Positions 36,621-50,900 of a stretch of 64,000 nucleotides of DNA are shown piece by piece; the first letter of the stretch is position 1, and each line of letters starts with the position of its first letter. The notes under the pieces are model-generated. The model was not told the DNA's origin, did not search any database, and worked only from the letters and a program-made list of their open reading frames with translations. A program made the position numbers and the translations under genes. The DNA comes from Ptiloglossa arizonensis (taxonomy: Eukaryota; Arthropoda; Insecta; Hymenoptera; Colletidae): NCBI RefSeq assembly GCF_051014685.1, contig NW_027478438.1, positions 248,001-312,000 of the forward strand, given 5' to 3'.

Positions 36621-39600
36621 TGTAATCGGGCGAGTTTCTACTTTCAGATGCAACAGGAAATTCTCGAGTTCGTCAATGCGTTCGCGAGATATGGGAGTTT
36701 GAAATTAAGGAATGGCTGAGAAATCATCAAAATTTTCGCAAGTCTGATACTCGAATACAATAACTATTATGGCCTAGGGCAAAAATACACATACCGTTGT
36801 AATCGGGCGAGTTTCTGCTTTCAGATGCAACAGGTATTTCCCGAGTTCGTCAATCCGTTCGCGAGATATGGAAGTTTGAAGTTAAGGAATGATTGAGAAA
36901 CCATCAAAATTTTCGCAAGTCTGATACTCGAAACCAGTAACTACAAAGGCCTAGGGGGAAAACACACATATCTTTGTAATCGGGCGAGTTTCTACTTTCA
37001 GATGCAATAGGAATTTCTCGAGTTCGACATTCCGTTCGCGAGATATGGGAGTTTGAAGTTAAGGAATGGTTGAGGAACCATCAAAATTTTCACTGGTCTG
37101 ATACTCGAAGCCCATAACTGGAATGGCCTAGGAGAAAAGTACACACACCATTGTATTCGGGCGTGTTTCTACTTTCAGATGCAACAGGAATTTCTCGAGT
37201 TCGTCAATCCGTTCGCGAGAAATGGGAGTTTGAAATTAAGGAATGGTTGAGAAACCATCAAAATTTGCGCAAGTCTGATACTCGAAACCAATAACTACTA
37301 TGGCCTAGGGCAAAAACGCACATACCGTTGTAACCGGGCGAGTTTCTGCTTTCAAATGCAATAGGAAATTCTCGAGTTCGTCAATCCGTTCTCGACATAT
37401 GTAAGTGTGAAGTTAAGGAATGGTTGAGAAACCATCAAAATTTTCACAAGTCTGATACGCGAAACCAATAACTGCAATGGCCTAGGGGAAAAAAAAAAAT
37501 ACTGTTGTAATCGGGCGAGTTTCAACTTTCAGATGCAACAGGAATTTCTCGAGTTCGTCAATCCGTTCGCGAGATATGGGAGTTTGAAGTTAAGGAATGG
37601 TTGAGAAACCATCAAAATTTTCGCAAGTCTGATACTCGAAACCAATAACTATTATACAAAGGCCTAGGGGAAGAATACACATACCGTTGTAATCGGGCGA
37701 GTTTCTACTTTCAGATGCAACAGGAATTTCTCGCGTTCGTCAATCCGTTCGCGAGATATGGGAGTCTGAAGTTAAGGAATGGATGAGAAACCATCAAAAT
37801 TTTCGCAAGTCTGATACTCGAAACCAATAACTGGAATGGCGTAGGGGAAAAGTACACATACCGTTGTAATCGGGCGACTTTCTACTTTCACATGCAACAG
37901 GGATTTCTCGAGTTCGTCAAACCGTTCGCGGGATATGGGAGTTTGAAGTTAAGGAATGGTTGAGAAACCATCAAAATTTTCGCTGGTCTGATACTCGAAA
38001 CCAATAACTGGAATGGCCTAGGGGAAAAGTGCACACACCATTGTAATCGGGCGAGTTTCTACTTTCAGATGCAACGGGAATTTCTCGAGTTCGTCAATCC
38101 GTTCGCGAACTATGGGAGTTTGAAGTTAAGGAATGGTTGAGAAACCATCAAAATTGTCGCAAGTCTGATACTCGAAACAAATAACTACAATGGCCTAGGG
38201 GAAAAATAAACATACCGTTGTAATCGGGCGAGTTTCTACTTTCAGATGCAACAGGTATTTCTCGAGTTCGTCAATCCGTTCGCGAGGTATGGGAGTTTGA
38301 AGTTAAGGAATGGTTGAGGAACCATAAAAATTTTCGCAAGTCTGATACTCGAAACCAATAACTGGAATGGCCTAGGGGAAAAGTACACATACCGTTGTAA
38401 TCGGGCGACTTTCTACTTTCACATGCAACAGGGATTTCTCGAGTTCGTCAATCCGTTCGCGGGATATGGGAGTTTGAAGTTAAGGAATGGTTGAGGAACC
38501 ATCAGAATTTTCGCAGGTCTGACACTCGAAACCAATAACTGGAATGGCCTAGGGGAAAATTACACACACCACTGTAATCGGGCGAGTTTCTACTTTCAGG
38601 TGCAACAGGAATTTCTCGAGTTCGTCAATCAGTTCGCGAGGTATGGGAGTTTGAAGTTAAGGAATGGTTGAGGAACCATCAAAATTTTCGCAATTCTGAT
38701 GCTAGAAACGAATAACTGGAATGGCCAAGGGGATAAGTACACACACCATTGTAATCGGGCAAGTTTCTACTTTCAGATGCAATAGGAATTTCTCGAGTTC
38801 GACATTCCGTTCGCGAGATATGGGAGTTTGAAGTTAAGGAATGGTTGAGGAACCATCAAAATTTTCACTGGTCTGATACTCGAAGCCAATAACTGGAATG
38901 GCCTAGGAGAAAAGTACACACACCATTGTATTCGGGCGTGTTTCTACTTTCAGATGCAACAGGAATTTCTCTAGTACGTCAATCCGTTCGCGAGAAATGG
39001 GAGTTTGAAGTTAAGGAATGGTTGAGAAACCATCAAAATTTGCGCAAGTCTGATACTCGAAACCAATAACTACTATGGCCTAGGGCAAAAATGCACATAC
39101 CGTTGTAACCGGGCGAGTTTCTGCTTTCAGATGCAATAGTAAATTCTCGAGTTCGTCAATCCGTTCGCGACATATGTAGGTGTGAAGTTAAGGAATGGTT
39201 GAGAAACCATCAAAATTTTCGCAAGTCTGATACTCGAAACCAATAACTACAAAGGCCTAGGGGAAGAATAAACATACCGCTGTAATCGGGCGAGTTTCTA
39301 CTTTCAGATGCAACAGGAATTTCTCGCGTTCGTCAATCCGTTCGCGAGATATGGGAGTCTGAAATTAAGGAATGGATGAGAAACCATCAAAATTTTCGCA
39401 AGTCTGATACTCGAAACCAATAACTGGAATGGCCTAGGGGAAAAGAACACATACCGTTGTAATCGGGCGACTTTCTACTTTCACATGCAACAGGGATTTA
39501 GCGAGATCGTCAATCCGTACGCGGGATATGGGAGTATGAAGTTAAGGAATGGTTGAGAAACCATCAAAATTTTCGCTGGTCTGATACTCGAAACCAGTAA

Positions 39601-41050
39601 CTGGAATGGCCTAGGGGAAGAATACACATACCGTTGTAATCGGGCGAGTTTCTACTTTCAGATGCAACAGGTATTTCTCGAGTTCGTCAATCCGTTCGCG
39701 AGGTATGGGAGTTTGAAGTTAAGGAATGGTTGAGGAACCACCAAAATTTTCGCAAGTATGATACTCGAAACCAATAACTACAAAGGCCTAGGGGAAAAAT
39801 ACACATACCGTTGTAATCGTGCGAGTTTCTACTTCCACATGCAACAGGAATTTTTCGAGTTCGTCAATCCGTTCGCGAGATATGGGAGTTTGAAGTTAAG
39901 GAATGGTTGAGAAACCATCAAAATTTTCGCAAGTCTGATACTCGAAACCAATAACAACAATGACCTAGGGGAAGAATACACACACCATTGTAATCGGGCG
40001 GGTTTCTACTTTCAGGTACAACAGGAATTTCTCGAGTTCGTCAATGCGTTCGCGAGATATGGGAGTTTGAAGTTAAGGAATGGCTGAGAAATCATCAAAA
40101 TTTTCGCAATTCTGATACTCGAAACCAATAACTACAATGGCCTAGAGGAAAAATACACACACCGTTGTAATTGGGCGAGTTTCTACTTTCAGATGCAACA
40201 GGAATTTCTCGAGTTCTTCAATCCGTTCGCGAGATATGGGAGTTTGAAGTTAAGGAATGCTTGAGAAACCATCAAAATATTCGCTGGTCTGATACTCGAA
40301 ACCAACAACTGGAATGGCCTAGGGGAAAAGTACACACACCGTTGTAATCGGGCGAGTTTCTGCTTTCAGATGCAATAAGAAATTCTCGAGTTCGTCAATC
40401 CGTTCGCGAGATATGGGTGTTTGAATTTAAGGAATGGTTGAGAAACCATCAAAATTTACGAAAGTGTGATACTCGAAACCAATAACTACAAAGGCCTAGG
40501 GGAAAAATACACATACCGTTGTAATCGGGCGAGTTTCTACTTCCACATGCAACAGGAATTTCTCGAGTTCGTCAATCCGTTCGCGAGATATGGGAGTTTG
40601 AAGTTAAGGAATCGTTGAGAAACCATCAAAATTTTCGCAATTCTGATACTCGAAACCAATAACAACAATGGCCTAGGGGAAAAGTACACACACCATTGTA
40701 ATCGGGCGGGTTTCTACTTTCAGATACAACAGGAATTTCTCGAGTTCGTCAATGCGTTCGCGAGATATGGGAGTTTGAAGTTAAGGAATGGCTGAGAAAT
40801 CATCAAAATTTTCGCAAGTCTGATACTCGAATACAATAACTACAATGGCCTAGGGGAAAAATACACATACCGTTGTAATCGGGCGAGTTTCTACTTTCAG
40901 ATGCAACAGGTATTTCTCGAGTTCGTCAATCCGTTCGCGAGGTATGGGAGTTAGAAGTTAAGGAATGGTTGAGGAACCATCAAAATTTTCGCAATTCTGA
41001 TGCTAGAAACGAATAACTGGAATGGCCAAGGGGAAAAGTACACACACCAT
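36621..41050. repeat. 4430-bp head-to-tail duplication, second copy (R2)
   Basis: Nearly identical to R1. Private changes include GTAGGTGTG near 39178 (R1 GTAAGTGTG), GAAATTAAGG near 39361 (R1 GAAGTTAAGG) and ACACACACCG near 40157 (R1 ACACATACCG). At those three sites the third copy near 52.3-53.3 kb agrees with R1, so the changes arose in R2. Confidence 0.93.
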
Positions 41051-41231
41051 TGCAAACGGGCGAGTTTCTACTTTCAGATGCAACAGGAATTTCTCGAGTT
41101 CGTCAATCCGTTCGCGAGCTATGGGAGTTTGAAGTTAAGGAATGGTTGAGATACCATCAAAATTGTCGCAAGTCTGATACTCGAAACCAATAACTACAAT
41201 GGCCTAGGGGAAAAATACATATACCGTTGTA

Positions 41232-44200
41232 ATCGGGCTGGTTTCTACTTTCAGATACAACAGGAATTTCTCGAGTTCTTCAATCCGTTCGCGTGATATG
41301 GGAGTTTGAAGTTAAGGAATGGTTGAGAAACCATCAAAATTTTCGCTGGTCTAGTACTCGAAACCAACAACTGGAATGGCCTAGGGGAAAAGTACACACA
41401 CCGTTGTAATCGGGCGAGTTTCTGCTTTCAGATGCAATAGGAAATTCTCGAGTTCGTCAATCCGTTCGCGGTATATGGGAGTTTGAATTTAAGGAATGGT
41501 TGAGAAACCATCAAAATTTTCGCAAGTGTGATACTCGAAAACAATAACTACAAATGCCTAGGGGAAAAATACACATACCGTTGTAATCGGGCGAGTTTCT
41601 ACTTCGACATGCAGCAGGAATTTCTCGAGTTCGTCAATCCGTTCGCGAGATATGGGAGTTTGAAGTTAAGGAATCGTTGAGAAACCATCAAAATTTTCGC
41701 AATTCTGATACTCGAAACCAATAACAACAATGGCCTAGGGGAAAAGTACACACACCATTGTAATCGGGCGGGTTTCTACTTTCAGATACAACAGGAATTT
41801 CTCGAGTTCGTCAATGCGTTCGCGAGATATGGGAGTTTGAAGTTAAGGAATGGCTGAGAAATCATCAAAATTTTCGCAAGTCTGATACTCGAATACAATA
41901 ACTACAATGGCCTAGGGGAAAAATACACATACCGTTGTAATCGGGCGAGTTTCTACTTTCAGAGGCAACAGGTATTTCTCGAGTTCGTCAATCCGTTCGC
42001 GAGGTATGGGAGTTAGAAGTTAAGGAATGGTTGAGGAACCATCAAAATTTTCGCAATTCTGATGCTAGAAACGAATAACTGGATTGGCCAAGGGGAAAAA
42101 TACACATACCGTTGTAATCGGGCGAGTTTCTACTTTCAGATGCAACAGGTATTTCTCGAGTTCGTCAATCCGTTCGCGAGGTATGGGAGTTAGAAGTTAA
42201 GGAATGGTTGAGGAACCATCAAAATTTTCGCAATTCTGATGCTAGAAACGAATAACTGGATTGGCCAAGGGGAAAAGTACACACACCATTGCAAACGGGC
42301 GAGTTTCTACTTTCAGATGCAACAGGAATTTCTCGAGTTCGTCAATCCGTTCGCGAGCTATGGGAGTTTGAAGTTAAGGAATGGTTGAGAAACCATCAAA
42401 ATTGTCGCAAGTCTGATACTCGAAACCAATAACTACAATGGCCTAGGGGAAAAATACATATACCGTTGTAATCGGGCTAGTTTCTACTTTCAGATGCAAC
42501 AGGAAATTCTCGAGTTCGTCAATCCGTTCGCGAGATATGGAAGTTTGAAGTTAAGGAATGATTGAGAAACCATCAAAATTTTCGCAAGTCTGATACTCGA
42601 AACCAATAACTACAAAGGCCTAGGGGGAAAACACACATACCATTGTAATCGGGCAAGTTTCTACTTTCAGATGCAACAGGAATTTCTCGAGTTCGTCATT
42701 CCGTTCGCAAGATATGGGAGTTTGAAGTTGAGGAATGGTTGAGAAACCATCAAAATTTTCGCAAGTCTGATACTCGAAACCAATAACTACAAAGGTCTAG
42801 GGGGAAAACACACATATCTTTGTAACCGGGCGAGTTTCTGCTTTCAGATGCAATAGGAAATTCTCGAGTTCGTCAATCCGTTCGCGAGATATGGAAGTTT
42901 GAAGTTAAGGAATGATTGAGAAACCATCAAAATTTTCGCAAGTATGATACTCGAAACCAATAACTACAAAGGCCTAGGGGGAAAACACACATATCTTTGC
43001 AATCGGGCAAGTTTCTACTTTCAGATGCAACAGGAATTTCACGAGTTCGTCATTCCGTTCGCAAGATATGGGAGTTTGAAGTTAAGGAATGGTTGAGGAA
43101 CCATCAAAATTTTCACTGGTCTGATTCTCGAAGCCAATAACTGGAATGGCCTAGGAGAAAAGTACACACACCATTGTATTCGGGCGTGTTTCTACTTTCA
43201 GATGCAACAGGAATTTCTCGAGTTCGTCAATCCGTTCGCGAGAAATGGGAGTTTGAAGTTAAGGAATGGTTGAGAAACCATCAAAATTTTCGCAAGTCTG
43301 ATACTCGAAACCAATAACTACTATGGCCTAGGGCCAAAATGCACATACCGTTGTAACCGGGCGAGTTTCTGCTTTCAGATGCAATAGGAAATTCTCGAGT
43401 TCGTCAATCCGTTCGCGACATATGTAAGTGTGAGGTTAAGGAATGGTTGAGAAACCATCAAAATTATCGCAAGTCTGATACTCGAAACCAATAACTGGAA
43501 TGGTCTACGGGAAAAGTACACATACCATTGTAATCGGGCGAGTTTCTACTTTCAGATGCAACAGGAATTTCTCGAGTTCTTCAATCCGTTCGCGAGATAT
43601 GGGAGCTTGAAGTTAAGGAATGGTTGAGAAAACATCAAAATTTTCGCAAGTCTGATACTCGAAACCAATAATTACAAAGGCCTAGGGGAAAAATACACAT
43701 ACCGTTGTAATCGGGCGAGTTTCTACTTCGACATGCAACAGGAATTTCTCGAGTTCGTCAATCCGTTCGCGAGATATGGGAGTTTGAAGTTAAGGAATGG
43801 TTGAGAAACCATCAAAATTTTCGCAAGTCTTATACTCGAAACCAATAACAACAATCGCCTAGGGGAAAAATACACATACCGTTGTAATCGGGCGAGTTTC
43901 TACTCTCAGATGCAACAGGAATTTCTCGAGTTTGTCAATCCGTTCGCGAGATATGGGAGTTTGAATTTAAGGAATGGTTGAGAAACCATTAAAATTTTCG
44001 CAAGTGTGATACTCGAAACCATGAACTACAAAGGCCTAGGGGAAAAATACACATACCGTTGTAATTGGGCGAGTTTCTACTTTCAGATGCAACAGGAATT
44101 TCTCGAGTTCTTCAATCCGTTCGCGAGATATGGGAGTTTGAAGTTAAGGAATGCTTGAGAAACCATCAAAATATTCGCTGGTCTGATACTCGAAACCAAC

Positions 44201-44302
44201 AACTGGAATGGCCTAGGGGAAAAGTACACACACCGTTGTAATCGGGCGAGTTTCTGCTTTCAGATGCAATAAGAAATTCTCGAGTTCGTCAATCCGTTCG
44301 CG
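41232..44302. repeat. ~3.07 kb segment of Q1 repeated at 53291-56361
   Basis: This matches at a constant offset of 12059 bp. Shared rare markers are CGGGCTGGTTTC, GCGTGATATGGG, GGTCTAGTACTCG, AGAGGCAACAGG (41961 and 54020), GGATTGGCC and ACCATGAACTAC. Within it two GATGCTAG monomers with GGATTGGCC stand side by side (about 42.03-42.38 kb). Its end at 44302 is where the two contexts diverge (GAGGTATGGGAGTTAG against GAGATATGGGAGTTTG). Confidence 0.9.
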
Positions 44303-44899
44303 AGGTATGGGAGTTAGAAGTTAAGGAATGGTTGAGGAACCATCAAAATTTTCGCAATTCTGATGCTAGAAACGAATAACTGGAATGGCCAAGGGGAAAA
44401 GTACACACACCATTGCAAACGGGCGAGTTTCTACTTTCAGATGCAACAGGAATTTCTCGAGTTCGTCAATCCGTTCGCGAGCTATGGGAGTTTGAAGTTA
44501 AGGAATGGTTGAGATACCATCAAAATTGTCGCAAGTCTGATACTCGAAACCAATAACTACAATGGCCTAGGGGAAAAATACATATACCGTTGTAATCGGG
44601 CTAGTTTCTACTTTCAGATACAACAGGAATTTCTCGAGTTCTTCAATCCGTTCGCGTGATATGGGAGTTTGAAGTTAAGGAATGGTTGAGAAACCATCAA
44701 AATTTTCGCTGGTCTAGTACTCGAAACCAACAACTGGAATGGCCTAGGGGAAAAGTACACACACCGTTGTAATCGGGCGAGTTTCTGCTTTCAGATGCAA
44801 TAGGAAATTCTCGAGTTCGTCAATCCGTTCGCGGTATATGGGAGTTTGAATTTAAGGAATGGTTGAGAAACCATCAAAATTTTCGCAAGTGTGATACTC
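44302..44899. repeat. ~600-bp repeat of 40939-41536
   Basis: This matches at exactly 19 monomers (3363 bp), sharing GAGGTATGGGAGTTAGAAG, GGAATGGCCAAGGGGAAAAG, GAGATACCATC and GGTCTAGTACTCG. It bridges the end of Q1 and the start of Q2. Confidence 0.88.
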
Positions 44900-44940
44900 G
44901 AAACCAATAACTACAAAGGCCTAGGGGGAAAATACACATA

Positions 44941-47900
44941 CCGTTGTAATCGGGAGAGTTTCTACTTCCACATGCAACAGGAATTTCTCGAGTTCGTCAA
45001 TCCGTTCGCGAGATATGGGAGTTTGAAGTTAAGGAATGGTTGAGAAACCATCAAAATTTTCGCAAGTCTGACACTCGAAACCAATAACAACAATGGCCTA
45101 GGTGAAAAGTACACACACCATTGTAATCGGGCGGTTTTCTACTTTCAGGTACAACAGGAATTTCTCGAGTTCGTCAATGCGTTCGCGAGATATGGGAGTT
45201 TGAAGTTAAGGAATGGCTGAGAAACCATCAAAATTTTCGCAAGTCTGATACTCGAATACAGTAACTATTATGGCCTAGGGCAAAAATACACATACCGTTG
45301 TAATCGGGCGAGTTTCTGCTTTCAGATGCAATAGGAAATTCTCGAGTTCGTCAATCCGTTCGCGAGATATGGAAGTTTGAAGTTAAGGAATGATTGAGAA
45401 ACCATCAAAATTTTCGCAAGTCTGATACTCGAAACCAATAACTACAAAGGCCTAGGGGGAAAACACACATATCTTTGTAATCGGGCGAGTTTCTACTTTC
45501 AGATGCAATAGGAATTTCTCGAGTTCGACATTACGTTCGCGAGATATGGGAGTTTGAAGTTAAGGAATGGTTGAGGAACCATCAAAATTTTCACTGGTCT
45601 GATACTCGAAGCCCATAACTGGAATGGCCTAGGAGAAAAGTACACACACCATTGTATTCGGGCGTGTTTCTACTTTCAGATGCAACAGGAATATCTCGAG
45701 TTCGTCAATCCGTTCGCGAGAAATGGGAGTTTGAAATTAAGGAATGGTTGAGAAACCATCAAAATTTGCGCAAGTCTGATACTCGAAACCAATAACTACT
45801 ATGGCCTAGGGCAAAAATGCACATACCGTTGTAACCGGGCGAGTTTCTGCTTTCAAATGCAATAGGAAATTCTCGAGTTCGTCAATCCGTTCGCGACATA
45901 TGTAAGTGTGAAGTTCAGGAATGTTTGAGAAACCATCAAAATTTTCGCAAGTCTGATACGCGAAACCAATAACTACAATGGCCTAGGGGAAAAATATACA
46001 TACTGTTGTAATCGGGCGAGTTTCAACTTTCAGATGCAGCAGGAATTTCTCGAGTTCGTCAATCCGTTCGCGAGATATGGGAGTTTGAAGTTAAGGAATG
46101 GTTGAGAAACCATCAAAATTTTCGCAAGTCTGATACTCGAAACCAATAACTATTATACAAAGGCCTAGGTGAAAAGTACACACACCATTGTAATCGGGCG
46201 GTCTTCTACTTTCAGGTACAACAGGAATTTCTCGAGTTCGTCAATGCGTTCGCGAGATATGGGAGTTTGAAGTTAAGGAATGGCTGAGAAATCATCAAAA
46301 TTTTCGCAAGTCTGATACTCGAATACAGTAACTATTATGGCCTAGGGCAAAAATACACATACCGTTGTAATCGGGCGAGTTTCTGCTTTCAGATGCAATA
46401 GGAAATTCTCGAGTTCGTGAATCCGTTCGCGAGATATGGAAGTTTGAAGTTAAGGAATGATTGAGAAACCATCAAAATTTTCGCAAGTCTGATACTCGAA
46501 ACCAATAACTACAAAGGCCTAGGGGGAAAACACACATATCTTTGTAATCGGGCGAGTTTCTACTTTCAGATGCAATAGGAATTTCTCGAGTTCGACATTA
46601 CGTTCGCGAGATATGGGAGTTTGAAGTTAAGGAATGGTTGAGGAACCATCAAAATTTTCACTGGTCTGATACTCGAAGCCCATAACTGGAATGGCCTAGG
46701 AGAAAAGTACACACACCATTGTATTCGGGCGTGTTTCTACTTTCAGATGCAACAGGAATATCTCGAGTTCGTCAATCCGTTCGCGAGAAATGGGAGTTTG
46801 AAATTAAGGAATGGTTGAGAAACCATCAAAATTTGCGCAAGTCTGATACTCGAAACCAATAACTACTATGGCCTAGGGCAAAAATGCACATACCGTTGTA
46901 ACCGGGCGAGTTTCTGCTTTCAAATGCAATAGGAAATTCTCGAGTTCGTCAATCCGTTCGCGACATATGTAAGTGTGAAGTTCAGGAATGTTTGAGAAAC
47001 CATCAAAATTTTCGCAAGTCTGATACGCGAAACCAATAACTACAATGGCCTAGGGGAAAAATATACATACTGTTGTAATCGGGCGAGTTTCAACTTTCAG
47101 ATGCAGCAGGAATTTCTCGAGTTCGTCAATCCGTTCGCGAGATATGGGAGTTTGAAGTTAAGGAATGGTTGAGAAACCATCAAAATTTTCGCAAGTCTGA
47201 TACTCGAAACCAGTAACTATTATAGAAAGGCCTAGGGGAAGAATACACATACCGTTGTAATCGGGCGAGTTTCTACTTTCAGATGCAACAGGAATTTCTC
47301 GCGTTCGTCAATCCGTTCGCGAGATATGGGAGTCTGAAGTTAAGGAATGGATGAGAAACCATCAAAATTTTCGCAAGTCTGATACTCGAAACCAATAACT
47401 ACAAAGGCCTAGGGGGAAAACACACATATCTTTGTAATCGGGCGAGTTTCTACTTTCAGATGCAATAGGAATTTCTCGAGTTCGACATTACGTTCGCGAG
47501 ATATGGGAGTTTGAAGTTAAGGAATGGTTGAGGAACCATCAAAATTTTCACTGGTCTGATACTCGAAGCCCATAACTGGAATGGCCTAGGAGAAAAGTAC
47601 ACACACCATTGTATTCGGGCGTGTTTCTACTTTCAGATGCAACAGGAATTTCTCGAGTTCGTCAATCCGTTCTCGACATATGTAAGTGTGAAGTTAAGGA
47701 ATGGTTGAGAAACCATCAAAATTTTCACAAGTCTGATACGCGAAACCAATAACTGCAATGGCCTAGGGGAAAAAAAAAAATACTGTTGTAATCGGGCGAG
47801 TTTCAACTTTCAGATGCAACAGGAATTTCTCGAGTTCGTCAATCCGTTCGCGAGATATGGGAGTTTGAAGTTAAGGAATGGTTGAGAAACCATCAAAATT

Positions 47901-50900
47901 TTCGCAAGTCTGATACTCGAAACCAATAACTATTATACAAAGGCCTAGGGGAAGAATACACATACCGTTGTAATCGGGCGAGTTTCTACTTTCAGATGCA
48001 ACAGGAATTTCTCGCGTTCGTCAATCCGTTCGCGAGATATGGGAGTCTGAAGTTAAGGAATGGATGAGAAACCATCAAAATTTTCGCAAGTCTGATACTC
48101 GAAACCAATAACTGGAATGGCGTAGGGGAAAAGTACACATACCGTTGTAATCGGGCGACTTTCTACTTTCACATGCAACAGGGATTTCTCGAGTTCGTCA
48201 AACCGTTCGCGGGATATGGGAGTTTGAAGTTAAGGAATGGTTGAGAAACCATCAAAATTTTCGCTGGTCTGATACTCGAAACCAATAACTGGAATGGCCT
48301 AGGGGAAAAGTGCACACACCATTGTAATCGGGCGAGTTTCTACTTTCAGATGCAACGGGAATTTCTCGAGTTCGTCAATCCGTTCGCGAGCTATGGGAGT
48401 TTGAAGTTAAGGAATGGTTGAGGAACCATCAAAATTGTCGCAAGTCTGATACTCGAAACCAATAACTACAAAGGCCTAGGGGGAAAACACACACCATTGT
48501 AATCGGGCGAGTTTCTACTTTCAGATGCAGTAGGAATTTCTCGAGATCGACATTCCGTTCGCGAGATATGGGAGTTTGAAGTTAAGGAATGGTTGAGGAA
48601 CCATCAAAATTTTCACTGGTCTGATACTCGAAACCAATAACTACTATGGCCTAGGGCAAAAATGCACATACCGTTGTAACCGGGCGAGTTTCTGCTTTCA
48701 GATGCAATAGGAAATTCTCGAGTTCGTCAATCCGTTCGCGACATATGTAAGTGTGAAGTGAAGGAATGGTTGAGAAACCATCAAAATTTTCGCAAGTCTG
48801 ATACGCGAAACCAATAATTACAATGGCCTAGGGGAAAAATATACACACTGTTGTAATCGGGCGAGTTTCTACTTTCAGATGCAACAGGAATTTCTCGAGT
48901 TCGTCAATCCGTTCGCGAGATATGGGAGTTTGAAGTTAAGGAATGGTTGAGAAACCATCAAAATTTTCGCAAGTCTGATACTCGAAACCAGTAACTATTA
49001 TAGAAAGGCCTAGGGGAAGAATACACATACCGTTGTAATCGGGCGAGTTTCTACTTTCAGATGCAACAGGAATTTCTCGCGTTCGTCAATCCGTTCGCGA
49101 GATATGGGAGTCTGAAGTTAAGGAATGGATGAGAAACCATCAAAATTTTCGCAAGTCTGATACTCGAAATCAATAACTGGAATGACCTAGGGGAAAAGTA
49201 CACATACCGTTGTAATCGGGCGACTTTCTACTTTCACATGCAACAGGGATTTCTCGAGTTCGTCAATCCGTTCGCGGGATATGGGAGTTTGAAGTTAAGG
49301 AATGGTTGAGAAACCATCAAAATTTTCGCTGGTCTGATACTCGAAACCAATAACTGGAATGGCCTAGGGGAAAATTACACACACCATTGTAATCGGGCGG
49401 GTTTCTACTTTCAGTTGCAACAGGAATTTCTCGAGTTCGTCAATCCGTTCGCGAGCTATGGGAGTTTGAAGTTAAGGAATGGTTGAGAAACCATCAAAAT
49501 TGTCGCAAGTCTGATACTCGAAACAAATAACTACAATGACCTAGGGGAAAAATACACGTACCGTTGTAATCGGGCGAGTTTCTACTTTCAGATGCAACAG
49601 GTATTTTTCGAGTTCGTCAATCCGTTCGCGAGGTATGGGAGTTTGAATTTAAGGAATGGTTGAGGAACCATCAAAATTTTCGCAATTCTGATGCTAGAAA
49701 CGAATAACTGGAATGGCCAAGGGGATAAGTACACACACCATTGCAAACGGGCGAGTTTCTACTTTCAGATGCAACAGGAAATTCTCGAGTTCGTCAATGC
49801 GTTCGCGAGATATGGGAGTTTGAAATTAAGGAATGGCTGAGAAATCATCAAAATTTTCGCAAGTCTGATACTCGAATACAATAACTATTATGGCCTAGGG
49901 CAAAAATACACATACCGTTGTAATCGGGCGAGTTTCTGCTTTCAGATGCAACAGGTATTTCCCGAGTTCGTCAATCCGTTCGCGAGATATGGAAGTTTGA
50001 AGTTAAGGAATGATTGAGAAACCATCAAAATTTTCGCAAGTCTGATACTCGAAACCAGTAACTACAAAGGCCTAGGGGGAAAACACACATATCTTTGTAA
50101 TCGGGCGAGTTTCTACTTTCAGATGCAATAGGAATTTCTCGAGTTCGACATTCCGTTCGCGAGATATGGGAGTTTGAAGTTAAGGAATGGTTGAGGAACC
50201 ATCAAAATTTTCACTGGTCTGATACTCGAAGCCCATAACTGGAATGGCCTAGGAGAAAAGTACACACACCATTGTATTCGGGCGTGTTTCTACTTTCAGA
50301 TGCAACAGGAATTTCTCGAGTTCGTCAATCCGTTCGCGAGAAATGGGAGTTTGAAATTAAGGAATGGTTGAGAAACCATCAAAATTTGCGCAAGTCTGAT
50401 ACTCGAAACCAATAACTACTATGGCCTAGGGCAAAAACGCACATACCGTTGTAACCGGGCGAGTTTCTGCTTTCAAATGCAATAGGAAATTCTCGAGTTC
50501 GTCAATCCGTTCTCGACATATGTAAGTGTGAAGTTAAGGAATGGTTGAGAAACCATCAAAATTTTCACAAGTCTGATACGCGAAACCAATAACTGCAATG
50601 GCCTAGGGGAAAAAAAAAAATACTGTTGTAATCGGGCGAGTTTCAACTTTCAGATGCAACAGGAATTTCTCGAGTTCGTCAATCCGTTCGCGAGATATGG
50701 GAGTTTGAAGTTAAGGAATGGTTGAGAAACCATCAAAATTTTCGCAAGTCTGATACTCGAAACCAATAACTATTATACAAAGGCCTAGGGGAAGAATACA
50801 CATACCGTTGTAATCGGGCGAGTTTCTACTTTCAGATGCAACAGGAATTTCTCGCGTTCGTCAATCCGTTCGCGAGATATGGGAGTCTGAAGTTAAGGAA

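Larger units (their letters stand above)
27390..44940. repeat. first copy (Q1) of a ~17.55 kb duplication
   Basis: From about 27390 this block matches 44941 onward at a constant offset of 17551 bp through 35740. Checks at GTCTGACACTCG (27515), the A11 tracts (30219, 33059), GGGGATAAG (32171) and AATGACC (35529) all give that offset. Beyond a 5492-bp gap the match resumes from 41232 to 44302 at an offset of 12059 bp. Q1 contains the 1067-bp and 4430-bp duplications listed separately. Confidence 0.9.
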
